Below are positions 11,823-23,223 of a DNA stretch of 64,000 nt, piece after piece; positions within the stretch are counted from its first letter, which is position 1; each line of letters begins with the position of its first letter. The notes below the pieces were generated by a model. The model saw only the letters and a program-made list of their open reading frames with translations, made no database searches and was not told the DNA's origin. A program made the position numbers and the translations under genes. Source of the stretch: Cryptomeria japonica (Eukaryota; Streptophyta; Pinopsida; Cupressales; Cupressaceae); the NCBI RefSeq assembly GCF_030272615.1, contig NC_081415.1, positions 102,850,796-102,914,795 of the forward strand, written 5' to 3'.

Positions 11823-12603
11823 TGTATACGATGAAAATGGATAACAACAATGTTGAAAGACTAAATGAATTCAACCACAAAACCCTAGCCTAACAACAAC
11901 AAAGATCCACCATAACATATGAAGATTACCTAAGACATTGCAAATCAAATGAAATCACAAAGATTATACCATCACATGTCCAATAGGGTTTGAATCTCCA
12001 TTCTTCCTATCTCCATTGATCTTGCTTGATATATTTGCTCTCAGATTTTATGTGCACAAGAGCTCAACAAAGAACGGAAATGTGGTTGCAAGTAGAATCG
12101 CATATGAAAGTGCAAAAGACGTAGTGTAGTCCAGTGCGCAAATTAGTTAGTCCGGCCTTGATAATGAAGGAAGCATCTCCTTATATAGAAGACACTATAT
12201 GAAATGGAGGGATAAGATTGAGAGGTGTAAAAGATGTCGGCTATGATTAGAGGGTAGGTAAAGAAAATAATAAAATAATGAAAAGGGTAGGTAGTGTAGG
12301 AATTAAGAGATGAATGACATGTGTCATAGGTAGAAAAGGTTAATGAAATAATTAAATAAATAGATTTATTTAATTAATAGAAGAAGTGAGATCAATTAAA
12401 TAAAGAAAATATTTATTTAATTTAGGAAAAGGGTAATTTAAATAAACAAATGTATTTATTTAAATAAGAAATAAGGCTAGAAGAGGATAAATGAATTAAA
12501 TAAATAAATAAAGATTTATTTAATTAATAGAAGAATTAGGCTAAAATAATTAAATAAATAAAGGTATTTATTTAATTAGACATGACAATTTTAGGTGTCT
12601 ACA
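11823..12603 (-). repeat. Gyp1 5' LTR
   Basis: The 781-bp LTR begins TGTAGACACC (at 12603, minus strand) and ends CGTATACA (at 11823), with TG and CA termini. The first 250 bp are built of TTAATTAAATAAATA-like tracts, as in the LTRs of Gyp2 and Gyp3. A TATATAAGG box on the minus strand (12187-12179) is a plausible core promoter. The partner LTR is outside the window, so age cannot be estimated. Confidence 0.85.
12179..12187 (-). promoter_or_regulatory. TATA box in Gyp1 LTR
   Basis: TATATAAGG on the minus strand inside the LTR, about 355 bp upstream of the LTR end. It is the best candidate for the core promoter of the element. Confidence 0.45.
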
Positions 12604-12930
12604 ATAATAATAATAATTCTTCAAAGATAAGTATTGGGGATGGGGCCCCCTACTGTGGCCCCACTGGTTCATAGCTCCAGTCAAAAGCTATTCAGGCTTC
12701 GGCCAATTACCTATCAAAAAAAAAAAAGGTAGTTTATTATCTTCGAAATGAAGTTAATTCTTATTTTAAAATTGTAGTTTAAAAAATTAATATTATATAT
12801 TATATTTTATGTAATTTAAAGTCATTCTTAAATATTATTGCACTTATATTTATAATTATATTCTATAATAGAAATGATTAAATATAAAAATAATATTACA
12901 TATGATTAATGTATAATATTTTAAAATCTT
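12604..12930. other. AT-rich flank with a poly-A tract
   Basis: Past the LTR lies an AAT microsatellite, then about 80 bp of GC-richer sequence ending in a run of A at about 12714-12727. That could be the 3' tail of an old SINE or LINE, but no target duplication was recognised. No gene seen. Confidence 0.3.
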
Positions 12931-13225
12931 AATCTATATCTCATTATCTCTATCTTTTTCTCTCACTTACTCTATCTTTCTCTCTCCATCTCTTCCTCTA
13001 TCATTGTCTCCCTCTTTCTATCTTCTTTTCCCCCTCTCCCTCATCCTCTCTCCTTCAATCTTTCCCTCTCTCTATATTTATCTCTTTCTCACCCTTTCTA
13101 TTTTTCTTGTGTAATATTTATCTTTCATTTTCTCTCTCCTCCTCTACCTATCACTCCCTCCTATATCTCTCTAATCCTCTCTTCTCTATATTTCTATCAC
13201 TCTTTCTCCATTCCTTTCTATCTAT

Positions 13226-13260
<35 letters not shown>

Positions 13261-13420
13261 TCTCTCTACTTTGTTTGTCTATCTTTTCTCTCTCTCCTGG
13301 TCTTCCTCTCTTTATATCTAATATATATATACTTCTCGATCATCTCCATCTCCATCTCATTTCCCCTTTCTCTCATACTCTTCCCCTTTTATCTTTCCCT
13401 CTCTCCTTATCAATATGGAG
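12931..13420 (+). repeat. Polypyrimidine tract with CT microsatellite
   Basis: Nearly 500 bp of C and T on the plus strand, including an uninterrupted TC run around 13229-13256. Open frames here encode only Ser, Leu, Phe and Pro repeats and are not genes. Confidence 0.9.
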
Positions 13421-15930
13421 CCTAATTTTATTTTGGATTCAAAGGTTTCGTTTCAATCATGTAAGAATCCTTGTAAGTGGATGAATGGTTGATTTAGGCC
13501 ACCACTTCTCCATTGAAACCATTATTGTATAGACAAAATTATTTGCTAAAGGATCGATAATTAAACTCATGTAATAAACAAATGTATGCAAAAAGTAGAA
13601 CACAAAAATTCCTAGTTGACCTTCTATATCTCTTCGGCATACCCATTGCACACCAAGGTGCAATTGCTAGTTTTTAATGAATATTAGAATAAGATTTACT
13701 AATGACTTGTTATGTGAATTTTTTTTTTTTACTTTATTTTATATATAATTGTAAGAGTTGAATATTTTAATATAATTTTATTCTTTGTTTTTTAATTATT
13801 GTGAATGTAATTTGTGTTTTTAAGTAATATTTATGATATTAAAAAGTTACTTTTTTGGTCCTGTTGGGGGAATATAATATAATTGGATAGGTATTTTCTA
13901 TATTTGTCTTTTTACAAAAGGTTATTATTATTGATTTTTTTAATATATATTAGACCTCTGTGTAATATATTTTGTGAGGTAAAGGAGAATTAAGGATTAA
14001 GCTTTCCTTATATAAAATTAGAAATTATAAAAATATATTTGAAAAATTATTTCACAACAATATAATATTATTTATTATTAAAAGTGAAATAATAATTATC
14101 ATTAATAAAAAATAAATAAATAATTTTTAAAAAACTAATTAATGGATATGAAAAAAAATCATACATATATTAAATAAAAAGTGTATTAAAAATTATGTTT
14201 AAAATGAAATAAAATAGAATTTGTGTATATGCATAATATGGTAAAAAAAATTCAAATAAATTAAACTAAATTTTAATTAAAATAAATGGAATAGTCCCAT
14301 GAGAATTTGGTCACATGAATGTGTTTAAATAACTATAATAATTTAAATATTATTTTATGGAATGTAAATAGTACAATATTTTTTTATTCTTCTTTATCAA
14401 AAGTGATTTTGGATTAAAATTAGGTTTATCTTTTCTAATTAATCTAAAATAAGTAGTTAATTTGATATAAAAGATGTTATATTTTAATCAAATATAATTA
14501 AATCTTTAAAAATTTAATTAAATATTTAATAGTGAGCTTATAATTCTATTTAAAATCATTTAATTTATTAAAAAAATTAAATTTATTTACATAAATAAAG
14601 TATAATAATTTTAACTTTGAATAAATCAATTTTATTTTTTATTTCACTCTGAAGCTCTTTTTAAATATTTATTTGTTCTCTTTGGCTCTTTTTATGTAAA
14701 AATCTAAAATGTCATCTCCAACTAACAAATATATTTCAGATTATTTTATAACTAGTTTGTTATACATCGTTCAAAATGCATTTCTATTTTCTATTCCGGT
14801 AGGAACTTGACGCATTGCGTCTCTTGTTTATTTTTGTTACATTGTTTATTACAATATTATTTGAATTCTTAATAAAATATATTTTTATAATATATTGAAG
14901 AATTGTTTTAAATTTATTTTATTTAGTGAGTTATTTTTATTTACTTAAAAAAGTTTTAAATATTTTATTTACTTAAGAGTTATTTTACTTAAAATTATTT
15001 TATTTGTATTTTTTTATCTCTTGTTGTTGCTTTAGTTATACTTAAAAGCAATAATATTGGGATAGTATTTATGTTGAGAGGTGTTCTAGAATAGTAAAAG
15101 ACATGGAACATCATGTTGTGATGTCACACATAAAAACCAAAATATAAATGACATATATTAAAAAAATATTAAATGAAAAAGGGTGATCCCACAATAGTAC
15201 ATCCCATATTTGCATCAAAGTGGAACATTGAAATACCAAAATTTCCCTTTGACATAAATACTAAATATTTTTAAAATCGATTTGATTATGTAAAAATATT
15301 AAGACGTTTACAAAAAGAAAGTACAACTATTAAAAATATTCTAAACTTTTTTAAATATCCATTTTAAAGTACGCTTGTTTAAATCATTTAAAAAGATAAG
15401 TACATTTATTTAAGGTGGTGAAGTATATATATCTAACTCTTATTGTTAATTAATTTAAATTTTATAATAATAATTTTTTAATTAATATATATTAAAATTA
15501 AAAGTAGCTAATATTAATAAAATCTATATTTATACTATTAACTTTATTTGATTAATTATATATATGTATTTAAAAGTTTAATTATAAATATTATTATTAT
15601 ACATTAATTAATAATAGCGGGTTTGGATAGTTTGAATTACACTAATTGCAAACAATTAGAAACCACACCTATTACATAACTATCTATTTTTTAAATAATA
15701 TCAACAAATAGACCTCTAATATTTTACCAAGTTTGATGTAGAAAGAGATACAAGCAGGTTTAGGGGTGATGTAGAGTAATTTCTTACAATTTGAACAACA
15801 TCATAGTAAACAAATAAATTTCTTTACAAATAGAAACAATAAATAATTCTCCACAAAGTACAATAAGTGTAATATACTATATTTAGTGAGAGGGTAATAA
15901 ATCTAGAAAAAATTGACTATAGAATCTTCT
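13421..15930. other. AT-rich intergenic DNA
   Basis: Long A- and T-rich sequence with homopolymer and TTTAAT-like tracts. I see no coding region, RNA gene or clear element boundaries. Confidence 0.6.
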
Positions 15931-15934
15931 CTCT

Positions 15935-16440
15935 CTTTATCTTCTCACAAATCTATATCTCCCCCTATTTCTCTTCCCCCCTCCTTATAACTATCTCTCT
16001 CCATATCTATTTCTATATCTCTACTTTCTATTTATTTGTATCTATAACTATCTCTCTCCATATCTATTTCTATATCTCTACTTTCTATTTATTTGTATCT
16101 TTGCTTATCTCTTTGTTTCTTTCTTCTTTTTTATTTTCCACTCTAAACTAGCCACACTATTCCGAGAAATATGACACCCTCCCTATAACTATATCTCTAC
16201 TTTCTATTTTGTATCCGTACTTATCTCCTTGTTTCTCTCTTCTTTTTCATTTTCTACTCTAAACTAGCCACACTATTGGAAAAACTTGATGCCCTCCCTA
16301 TAACTATCTCTCTCCATATCTCTTTCTATATCTATACTTTCTGTTTATTTGTATCTATGCTTATCTCTTTATTTCTCTCTTCCTCCTTTTTCATTTTCTA
16401 CTCTAAACTAACCATTCTATTGATAGAAACTTGACGCTTG
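15935..16440 (+). repeat. Pyrimidine-rich tandem repeat, units of about 58 and 115-145 bp
   Basis: A 58-bp unit (CTATCTCTCTCCATATCT then TTTCTATTTATTTGTATCT) is repeated at about 15987 and 16045. A longer unit ending in CTCTAAACTAGCCACACTAT recurs with that landmark at 16141, 16257 and 16401. The array lies just upstream of the duplicated TNL 5' flank. Confidence 0.8.
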
Positions 16441-16530
16441 TATGTCTTGTTTTTTATATGACTTCAATATATTATTTATGTGATACATGACTTCCACTTT
16501 TTTGTTGGTCCAACACTCCATTTTTGTTTT

Positions 16531-17270
16531 ATATTGATCAAAAGGTCTTAAAAACATAAAAGATAAAGCTACTTAAAGGACATGAGCCCACTGTCCTATT
16601 ACACACTACATTATTGATTCCACTATTTATCTCTTTACCTACCTTATGGGCCCACTGTCCCATTGCGGGCTCCATTACTGATGCCACTTTTGTCACATCA
16701 TTCAGCCTTTCTTCTCTAATGTTACTATGTATCTTCTGTCTTTCACATTCGTTTCTTGTACAAGCTGTCTTGCACTGCCTTTCTTGGACGATTCAAAGTT
16801 TCTTCCGCTTCGATCCACTCTCTTCCACATGCTTTCCTCTTTTTATCTCCCAAACACTTCATTATTCGACCGACCTTCTCTGAATGTCACGTCTTATCAT
16901 ATATTGATCAAAAGGTCTTAAAAAAATAAAAGATAACGCTACTTAAAGGACATGAGCCCACTGTCCTATTACACACTACATTATTGATTCCACTATTTAT
17001 CTCTTTACCTACATTATGGGCCCACTGTCCCATTGCGGACTCCATTACTGATGCCACTTTTGTCACATCATTCAGCCTTTCTTCTCTAATGTTACTCTGT
17101 ATCTTCTGTCTTTCACATTCGTTCCTTGTACAAGCTGTCTTGCACTGCCTTTCTTGGAAGATTCAACGTTTCTTCCGCTTCGATCCACTCTCTTCCACAT
17201 GCTTTCCTCTTTTTGTCTCCCAAACACTTCATTATTCGACCTTTCTTCTCTGAATGTCACATCTTATCAT
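16531..17270 (+). repeat. 370-bp tandem repeat in the 5' flank of TNL copy 1
   Basis: Two nearly identical units, 16531-16900 and 16901-17270, each starting ATATTGATCAAAAGGTCTTA. They contain GCCCACTGTCCCATTGCGG and TTTTGTCACATCATTCAGCC. The latter part is homologous to 22560-22900 upstream of TNL copy 2, so part of the unit belongs to the ancestral TNL flank. The open frames within (for example 16614-16883) repeat with the unit and have no recognised domain. Confidence 0.9.
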
Positions 17271-17432
17271 CACCGACTCGCTCTCCTCTCTTCCACATGC
17301 TTTCCTGTACAATTCTGCGTTTCACACTCGGTGTACTTAAGATTTCGCGTTTCTTACAAATGATTTCCTGTATGAAATGGGTCTCCACATATCACACAAA
17401 TCACACCCACCCACTCTTATACTCAGTCATTG

Positions 17433-17590
17433 GGCACTGGCTATGGGGCGAAAATTTGCACCGCCCCATCCACGTGCTCCGTGTCCTTTACTGCACCCTG
17501 TACTGCCCGTTAGAATCTGCAATGCGTTGGTTCGTCCTACCGCCTTCTAGGATGGGGACAGTGCAAATTTTTGTCCCCATAGCCAGTGTT
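17433..17590. mobile_element. 158-bp Mutator-like MITE
   Basis: The ends are inverted repeats of about 40 bp: the left end starts GGCACTGGCTATGGGG and the right end, read on the minus strand, starts AACACTGGCTATGGGG. The arms extend with few mismatches to the GATGGGG motif. It is flanked by CAGTCATTG (17424-17432) and CAGTGATTG (17591-17599), a 9-bp target duplication with one mismatch. The paralogous flank of TNL copy 2 has a single CGGTGATTG at 22968-22976, an empty site. A 9-bp duplication fits the Mutator superfamily. Confidence 0.82.
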
Positions 17591-17618
17591 CAGTGATTGT
17601 CTTGGCTTAAAATCTACA

Positions 17619-18571
17619 TAGGGGAGAGGAGTCAGTAGTTGAACATATCCAATCTTACCACAAATTTATACTATATATTATTAATAAATAGTCCACATGT
17701 AAATAAAAAAATAACTAAATGTTGGTCAAAATAGGCCTATATCTGAACACATAAGAACCTGTAAATGTTATATAAAAAATACAAATATACATTCATTAAC
17801 AAGCGAAATAAATAGTTTTTTGTTTGAAACAAAATATTATAACCATCCATTATAAGTGTGTCATTTAAAAATAAAGATGTTCATTTAATAAAATAAGATA
17901 CTTGCTTAAGCAATTATTGTTGTCATGGTGAAAAAATAGTATTCCCATGTGTACAACTATAAGGGTAGCAATGTATATTCATTGGAGTATTTCATATTAA
18001 TAATTTGTCCTATCACAAATAGAAAAGGTGAGGACAAAAAATACCTTGTATTTTTCCATGAAATGAGAAGGATTTTCAACAAGTTTTAGTGTTCAACTAT
18101 TGGTCTATTTCTCTTGGATATAAGTTGCATTTTATATAATAATGTGTTTTTTATATAACAAATATTTATTTTTTGTTCAACTATTATTTCATTTATGTTG
18201 GATTTACAAGTTAGATATAACAATTATTTATGGTTGCTAATATGTATTTGGTCCATTTATGTTGCATATAAGTTATACTCTAAATAAAAATATGATATTT
18301 TACTAACATGAAATTATATATATTTTTACAATTCCTAGACATTTTTAGATTAAGTTTTGGTCAAATATTTAAAAAATCATTTTTTGGACACTTCACAGTA
18401 CACATGTTATTTTGACGAGTTGCATGATGACTCATGCCTTCAAACCTTAGTTTTAGATAGTTAAGTGTCTATTTTACATTTATAAACAAAAAAGGGAGGT
18501 CTTAGGATATTCCATGTGATGGCTACATATTGACAAAGTTAGCCCTAACAACTAATGGTCCCTCTCCCCTA
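17619..18571. mobile_element. 949-bp non-coding element with terminal inverted repeats
   Basis: The left end GGGGAGAGG at 17621 and the right end read on the minus strand from 18569 (also GGGGAGAGG) extend to about 21-bp inverted repeats, 17 of 21 matching. TA lies on both sides (17619-17620 and 18570-18571). The interior is AT-rich without open frames. In TNL copy 2 the flanking sequences lie within about 30 bp of each other (about 22976-23010), so this is an insertion. A TA duplication points to a Tc1/mariner-like class, but the termini are not a family I recognise. Confidence 0.6.
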
Positions 18572-18635
18572 ATTCCAGCCCGTTTTCACTAATTTTCTCT
18601 CATTCCTTCTTTGTGTTCAATTGAAATATAATCCC

Positions 18636-20862
18636 ATGGCGTCTACTTCTGCCACCTTTGGTCGGACAGAGAGAAAGCCTGCCAACACTTCTCAAGGAAT
18701 GGTGCCCTCTTCATCTTCTTCTTCTTCACCATCTTCTCAATGCTTGTTTTCATGTTGTTTTGATTGAGTTTTTGTCTTTCCTTCCTGGCGCTCAATGGAA
18801 TCCAATTCCATGGCATCTACTTCAGGGACCACAAGTTGTATCCCAGAGAATGAGGCTTCTCAAGAAATTACACCCTTTGCTTCTACTTCAGGTATCTCTA
18901 GTTGTATCCAATAGAGTGAGGCTTTTCAAGAAAAGCTACCATCTACATCTACTTCAGGTACATCTGGATGTATCCTAGAGAATGAGGCTTCTCAAGAAAT
19001 GCCACCATTTGCATCCACTTCTGGTACCACTAGTTGTATTCCAGAGAATAAGGTTATGGGTCCTTTTCATGACGTCACACCATATGCATCTACTATGGTT
19101 AGATCCTCAAAACTCATCCAAAAGTCGTCTTATGATGTATTCATGAATCATCGTGAACCAGATGTCAAGAAAACTTTGGCCACTAGAATCTATGAAATCC
19201 TCTGTGACATGAAGTTCACGACTTTCTTAGATTCAAAGGAATTGGAATACGACGATTTGTTGCCTACAACATTAAAAGAAACAATTCGCAGTGCTACCCT
19301 TCATATAGCAATTTTTTCAAAGGGGTATGCAAAATCAGCCTAGTGTTTGGAAGAATTGTCATTAATGACTAAAAATGGCACCTAAGTACCACACATTCGG
19401 TCTCTCTAAACAAATAAGCATTCATTTTTATATCTATGGATTTCAACCTTGGCTTAAACACCTGTTGAAACTTTCACTTTTCAATATGTTTTTTTTTAGT
19501 GATGAGATGAGGCTATGGAACAATATTGTGAATATTCTATTGAAAGAAATAACCAATGTACCATTAGTAGTTGCAGAACATCCAGTTGGTCTGGATGGAA
19601 CAGTAAAAGATTTTGAGAATATAGTCCAACTTGTTGATTGTGATTAGGGTGTAAAAATTGTGGGTATTTGGGGGATGGGTGGTTCTGGCGAGACCACACT
19701 TTCTAAAGAATTATACAAGAGAAGAACCTCATCCATGGAGAGATCTAGTTTTATTTATGATATTAGAGAAGCTAAAGACCAGCTGCACAATAAGCAGATT
19801 CAACTTCTCGAAGACTTGGGTGTGAATGAAACATTTGATAGTCTAAGTCAAGGTAAGGCAATTCTTGCCAGGCATTTGAGATCTTTCAAGGTGCTCATTG
19901 TTATGGATGATGTGGATCATGCCAACCAATTGGACGCTTTGTTGCCTATAAAAGACAACCTTCAAAAGGCTAGTCTCATTATTGTGACAACACGGGAACG
20001 TCAAGTTCTTACATCTTGGGGTATATCTTTGGTGTATAAAATGAGAGCATTGGATCAAATGAATGCCGAATAACTTTTTTGTTGGCATTCTTTTCTAGAA
20101 CGCCCCCCCTTCATGGATTTGAAGAGCTTGTTAAAAATTTCTTAGAAGTTTGTGATGGATTGCCCTTGTCATTGAAGGTATTTGGAGCACAACTCTTGCA
20201 AAGAATTATGGAAGTCTTTAATTCATAAGATCTCAAGAATATTACCTGGAGATATTAAAGATAGACTTAGAATAAGTTATGACGCCCTTGACCATGAAGA
20301 GAAAGAGGCATTCCTTGATATTGCTTGTTTCTTTATTAGAGAAGAGAAAAGTTTGGTAGTTGAAGTCTAGGATGGATCAGAATGGAGTGGTCTGAACACT
20401 TGGGAGAGGCTTCTAAATAAGTGCTTGATTGAAGTTGACTATAAGAATTGCATAAGAATGCACAATCACTTAAGACATTTGGGAAGAGAAATTGCAAATG
20501 AAAATTTTTCCTCTCGACTTTGGTTACCCCAATAGATTATCAATTTTGGCAAATCAACAGAGATAATGTTAATACTTTCTTTTATTAAGAAATGAAAACC
20601 TTTGTAGCTGCATGTTTCTATTTATGGAATTTATTGGTCTTATGTGTTGAACAATTATTTAAAAAGATGGTGTGCCAACCTTTTTTTTCAATCAATACAA
20701 CTTAACAATTTAACCATTTATTCTGATGTGTTTGAACAATTAAAGAATTTTTAACTGTTTTTGATAAGTTTCTGAATTATTCATTTTTATTTTCAGAAAA
20801 TAAATGGCATTGGAGAAATCAAGATTGACCCAGCTAAAATGAAAGGGCAGTTGACATATAGA
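18636..20862 (+). pseudogene. TNL resistance-gene pseudogene (copy 1)
   Basis: Collinear with exons 1 to 3 of the TNL at 23224. Near 18810-19080 four 66-bp repeats encode the N-terminal segment. The TIR domain starts near 19120 (SYDVFMNH). Its conserved Trp codon is a TAG at 19341-19343. The second half of the TIR domain is deleted up to the intron donor region (near 19382). In the NB-ARC part the P-loop reads GMGGSGETT, with the ATP-binding Lys replaced by Glu, near 19675-19700. Further stops lie at 19645, 20071, about 20095, 20368 and 20533. Exon 3 (about 20797-20862) has a stop, and its GT donor has become AT. No LRR exons follow. It cannot make a functional receptor. Confidence 0.9.
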
Positions 20863-20964
20863 ATATGTTTATCTATGTTTTCCAATTCTTTATTTCCTAC
20901 TAATTCTAATCTTTTTAATAAATTTTCCATATTATATAATATTTTTTGATATTTCATATTTTTT

Positions 20965-21603
20965 ATTCAACAAGAAGGAAATAGAGTTTTAAGAATAGCG
21001 AGCCAAACAACAAACTCACTCATCTTATTTGTAAACTAATATTATGGATGTATTGATACATCTAACTTCAACTACATCTTCTATTTATGCTAACTATGTT
21101 GAAATAGGGTTTTTTTTAAAAAGTTGTATGAGCAGTAAGATTATACATTTTGTGTTAAGCCTTATGATCAAGGCAATAACCAATAAAAATATATTTGATT
21201 CACTTTGTCTCAAATTTCCTTATATTTTATTTTGAAATATGCCTCACGACTTCTCAAATTCCATCAACTCCCTCCTTTGGTGGCGGCTCTCAGTTGAATG
21301 GCACTGCTCTTCTTAAGAATGAAAGCCTCACAATTGCTTAAACCTCAAACCACACACACCATTCAAATTGTCATACAAACTCAAAAGATTTTTGACAATA
21401 GGAGTGGCAGGAGTACATAATGGCTTTGATGCGAAAACAATGTTTGAAGAACAGAGAAAAGAACAATGAATTCACTTGAATCTTATCTATCGACTGAGAT
21501 TACATATTGTGTTAATTATGGTGACAACTAATTATAGCTGTTAGTAGCAAATTGGAGATTGATAACAGGGACTAAAACTAACAGACAACAAACTAGACAC
21601 TTT
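20965..21603 (-). mobile_element. Copia remnant in former intron 3 of TNL copy 1
   Basis: 20965-21105 matches the 3' LTR of the copia element in intron 3 of copy 2 (25500-25660). 21245-21603 matches that element's leader and 5' LTR (29715-30055), including a decayed primer binding site near 21420. The insertion sits at the same distance behind exon 3 in both copies, so it predates the TNL duplication. The internal region is deleted here, and homology to copy 2 stops at about 21603. Confidence 0.75.
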
Positions 21604-22440
21604 AATAGACCGAGGATGCTATAAAGAAAGTGTTGTAATATGGAGAATAATAGCTTAAGAGAGGAAGGATATAATGCAGACACATTAATCTCCTCTTAGC
21701 AAGGAAAAATCACAACATGATACCATTTTCATAGAGGAAATAGACAAAGAAGATTGAAAAATAGATAAATATATAGCCCAATCTCCTACAAAGAGCCCCC
21801 CTCAACAAGATATGTACTCCAATCACCTCTAAGAAGTATTCACCTTGATAGGTACCTCAATTTTCGCCTATTCATTTACGATTGCCCATGACCCAACTTT
21901 TCTTAAGTTGGGATTTTTGTTATAAAAAGGATTACAGAAGTTCAACCATTGAATTTAGTAGCAATACAAGCAATGATAAATAAAGAAAAACCTTAGAAGC
22001 CTAGAATTCTCTTAATCATGAGGAAAAAGAAAAATAGGGAAATGATTACAATCGAAACAACTACTCTTATTATACATTAAGATGTCAAAGAAATGACCCC
22101 TCAAGATTACCAAATGACTCAAGTCAATTTAAGTAAACCCAAAGAGTGAAGGGGGTGGCCTATCTAGACTCTACCATTGAAAATTTGAAGTTGATAATTT
22201 GTAAAGATGAAGAAACTAAAAAATAACTTAAAGAACAACTACAACAATTGAAAATTTTTGTAAAAGATTTGATAGCTCCAATAACATTTTCATAACATTT
22301 TCACCTACTATTGCACAAATATGCCAATTTTGATGTCCATAAGTGAAATTGATAACGTGTATTTCAGATAGTTGGATAAATACAATGGTAAATGAATATT
22401 GTAAACAAATGAAGTTGGGTTTAACTCGTTCACATGATTT
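21604..22440. other. Unassigned DNA between the TNL copies
   Basis: Moderately AT-rich, no credible coding region. It lies between the end of copy 1 homology (about 21603) and the start of the copy 2 5' flank (about 22445). I could not assign it to an element. Confidence 0.5.
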
Positions 22441-22444
22441 TAAT

Positions 22445-23064
22445 TCAGTTTTTCCTTAAATGACTTCAATATATTATTTATGTCGTTCATGACTTCCATT
22501 ATTGTGTTGGTCCCACTCTCCACTTTACTCTTTACATCATTAACCCACTGTCCTATTCGAGGCCACTGTTTATCTGACACTATGAGACCACCGTCCCATT
22601 ACGGACTCCATTATTGATGCTACTTTCGTCACATCAGTCAGCCTTTTTTCTATAATGTCACTTCTTATTTTCTGTCTTGCACTGCCTTTCTTGGACGATT
22701 CCGCGTTCTCCATTATTGATGCTACTTTCGTCACATCAGTCAGCATTTTTTCTCTAATGTCACTTCTTATTTTGTGTCTCGCACTGGCTTTCTTGGACGA
22801 TTCCGCGTCTCTTCCACATACTTTCCTCTTTTTATCTTCCACACACTTCTACTCACATCATTATTCCGCCTTCCTTCTCTGAATGTCCACATGCTTTCCT
22901 CTATGAAATGGGTCCACATACCACACCAACCCACTCACGTGATTTTTTATTTGCATTGTCTTATACTCGGTGATTGGCTTCGCTTTTAGAATTCCACATC
23001 TTTCCCGCCTGTTTTCACTGATTTTCTCTCATTCCGTCTATGTTCTCAATTGAAATATAATCCC
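22445..23064 (+). promoter_or_regulatory. 5' flank of TNL copy 2, duplicated from or with copy 1
   Basis: Homologous to about 16450-17430 plus 18575-18635 of copy 1, starting with TGACTTCAATATATTATTTATGT on both sides. It must contain the promoter, but no single TATA box stands out. Copy 1 differs by its 370-bp repeat, the MITE and the 949-bp element, all absent here. Confidence 0.5.
22606..22809 (+). repeat. 102-bp tandem duplication upstream of TNL copy 2
   Basis: Two units (22606-22707 and 22708-22809) each begin CTCCATTATTGATGCTACTT and end near GGACGATTCCGCGT. Copy 1 has one such motif per 370-bp unit, so this region has been duplicated independently in both TNL flanks. Confidence 0.88.
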
Positions 23065-23169
23065 ATGGCGTCTACTTCTGCTTACCCTGGTCGAACAGAG
23101 ATCGAGCCTGCAACCGTTTCTCAAGGAGTGGCGCCCTCTTCATCTTCATTTTCTCCATCATCTTCTTGA
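23065..23169 (+). CDS. Upstream ORF or interrupted original N-terminus of TNL copy 2
   Basis: ATG at 23065 in the context CCCATGGCG opens 34 codons (MASTSAYPGRTE and on) and ends at TGA 23167-23169. The same frame continues without another stop into the TIR exon, 55 nt later reaching the ATG at 23224. Copy 1 has a matching 43-codon frame at 18636-18767. So either the receptor once started here and this TGA truncated the leader peptide, or it is a conserved upstream ORF. No known domain. Confidence 0.5.
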   Translation: MASTSAYPGRTEIEPATVSQGVAPSSSSFSPSSS

Positions 23170-23223
23170 AGTTTGTTTTCATGCTGCTTTGATTGGGTTT
23201 CTGACTTTCTTTCAAGGCGTTCA

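Larger units (their letters stand above)
1..12603 (-). mobile_element. Gyp1: Ty3/gypsy (Tat-type) retrotransposon, incomplete at window edge
   Basis: Reading on the minus strand from 12603 downward, the order is 5' LTR (12603-11823), primer binding site, 2.3-kb leader, gag, protease, G-patch-like segment, reverse transcriptase, RNase H, a second RNase H, integrase, a noncoding spacer, and then a plus-strand plant-mobile-domain remnant at the window edge. The second RNase H after the first is the known hallmark of the Tat lineage. The 3' LTR must lie left of position 1. The element is dead: the frame changes near 8525, between 5550 and 5397, and near 2755, and stops fall inside gag, protease, RT and RNase H. 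Gyp3 (49135-64000) is a diverged relative with the same architecture. Confidence 0.9.

Noticed and set aside
12604-12730. SINE or LINE tail
   Set aside because: Only an A run and a GC-richer stretch; no promoter boxes or target duplication found.
13107-13484. Open frame of 125 codons on the plus strand
   Set aside because: It is a translation of the CT-rich tract, all Ser, Leu, Phe and Pro, with no domain.
16614-17596. Several overlapping open frames with Cys- and Leu-rich products
   Set aside because: They repeat with the 370-bp unit, overlap each other in different frames, run into the MITE and have no recognised domain.
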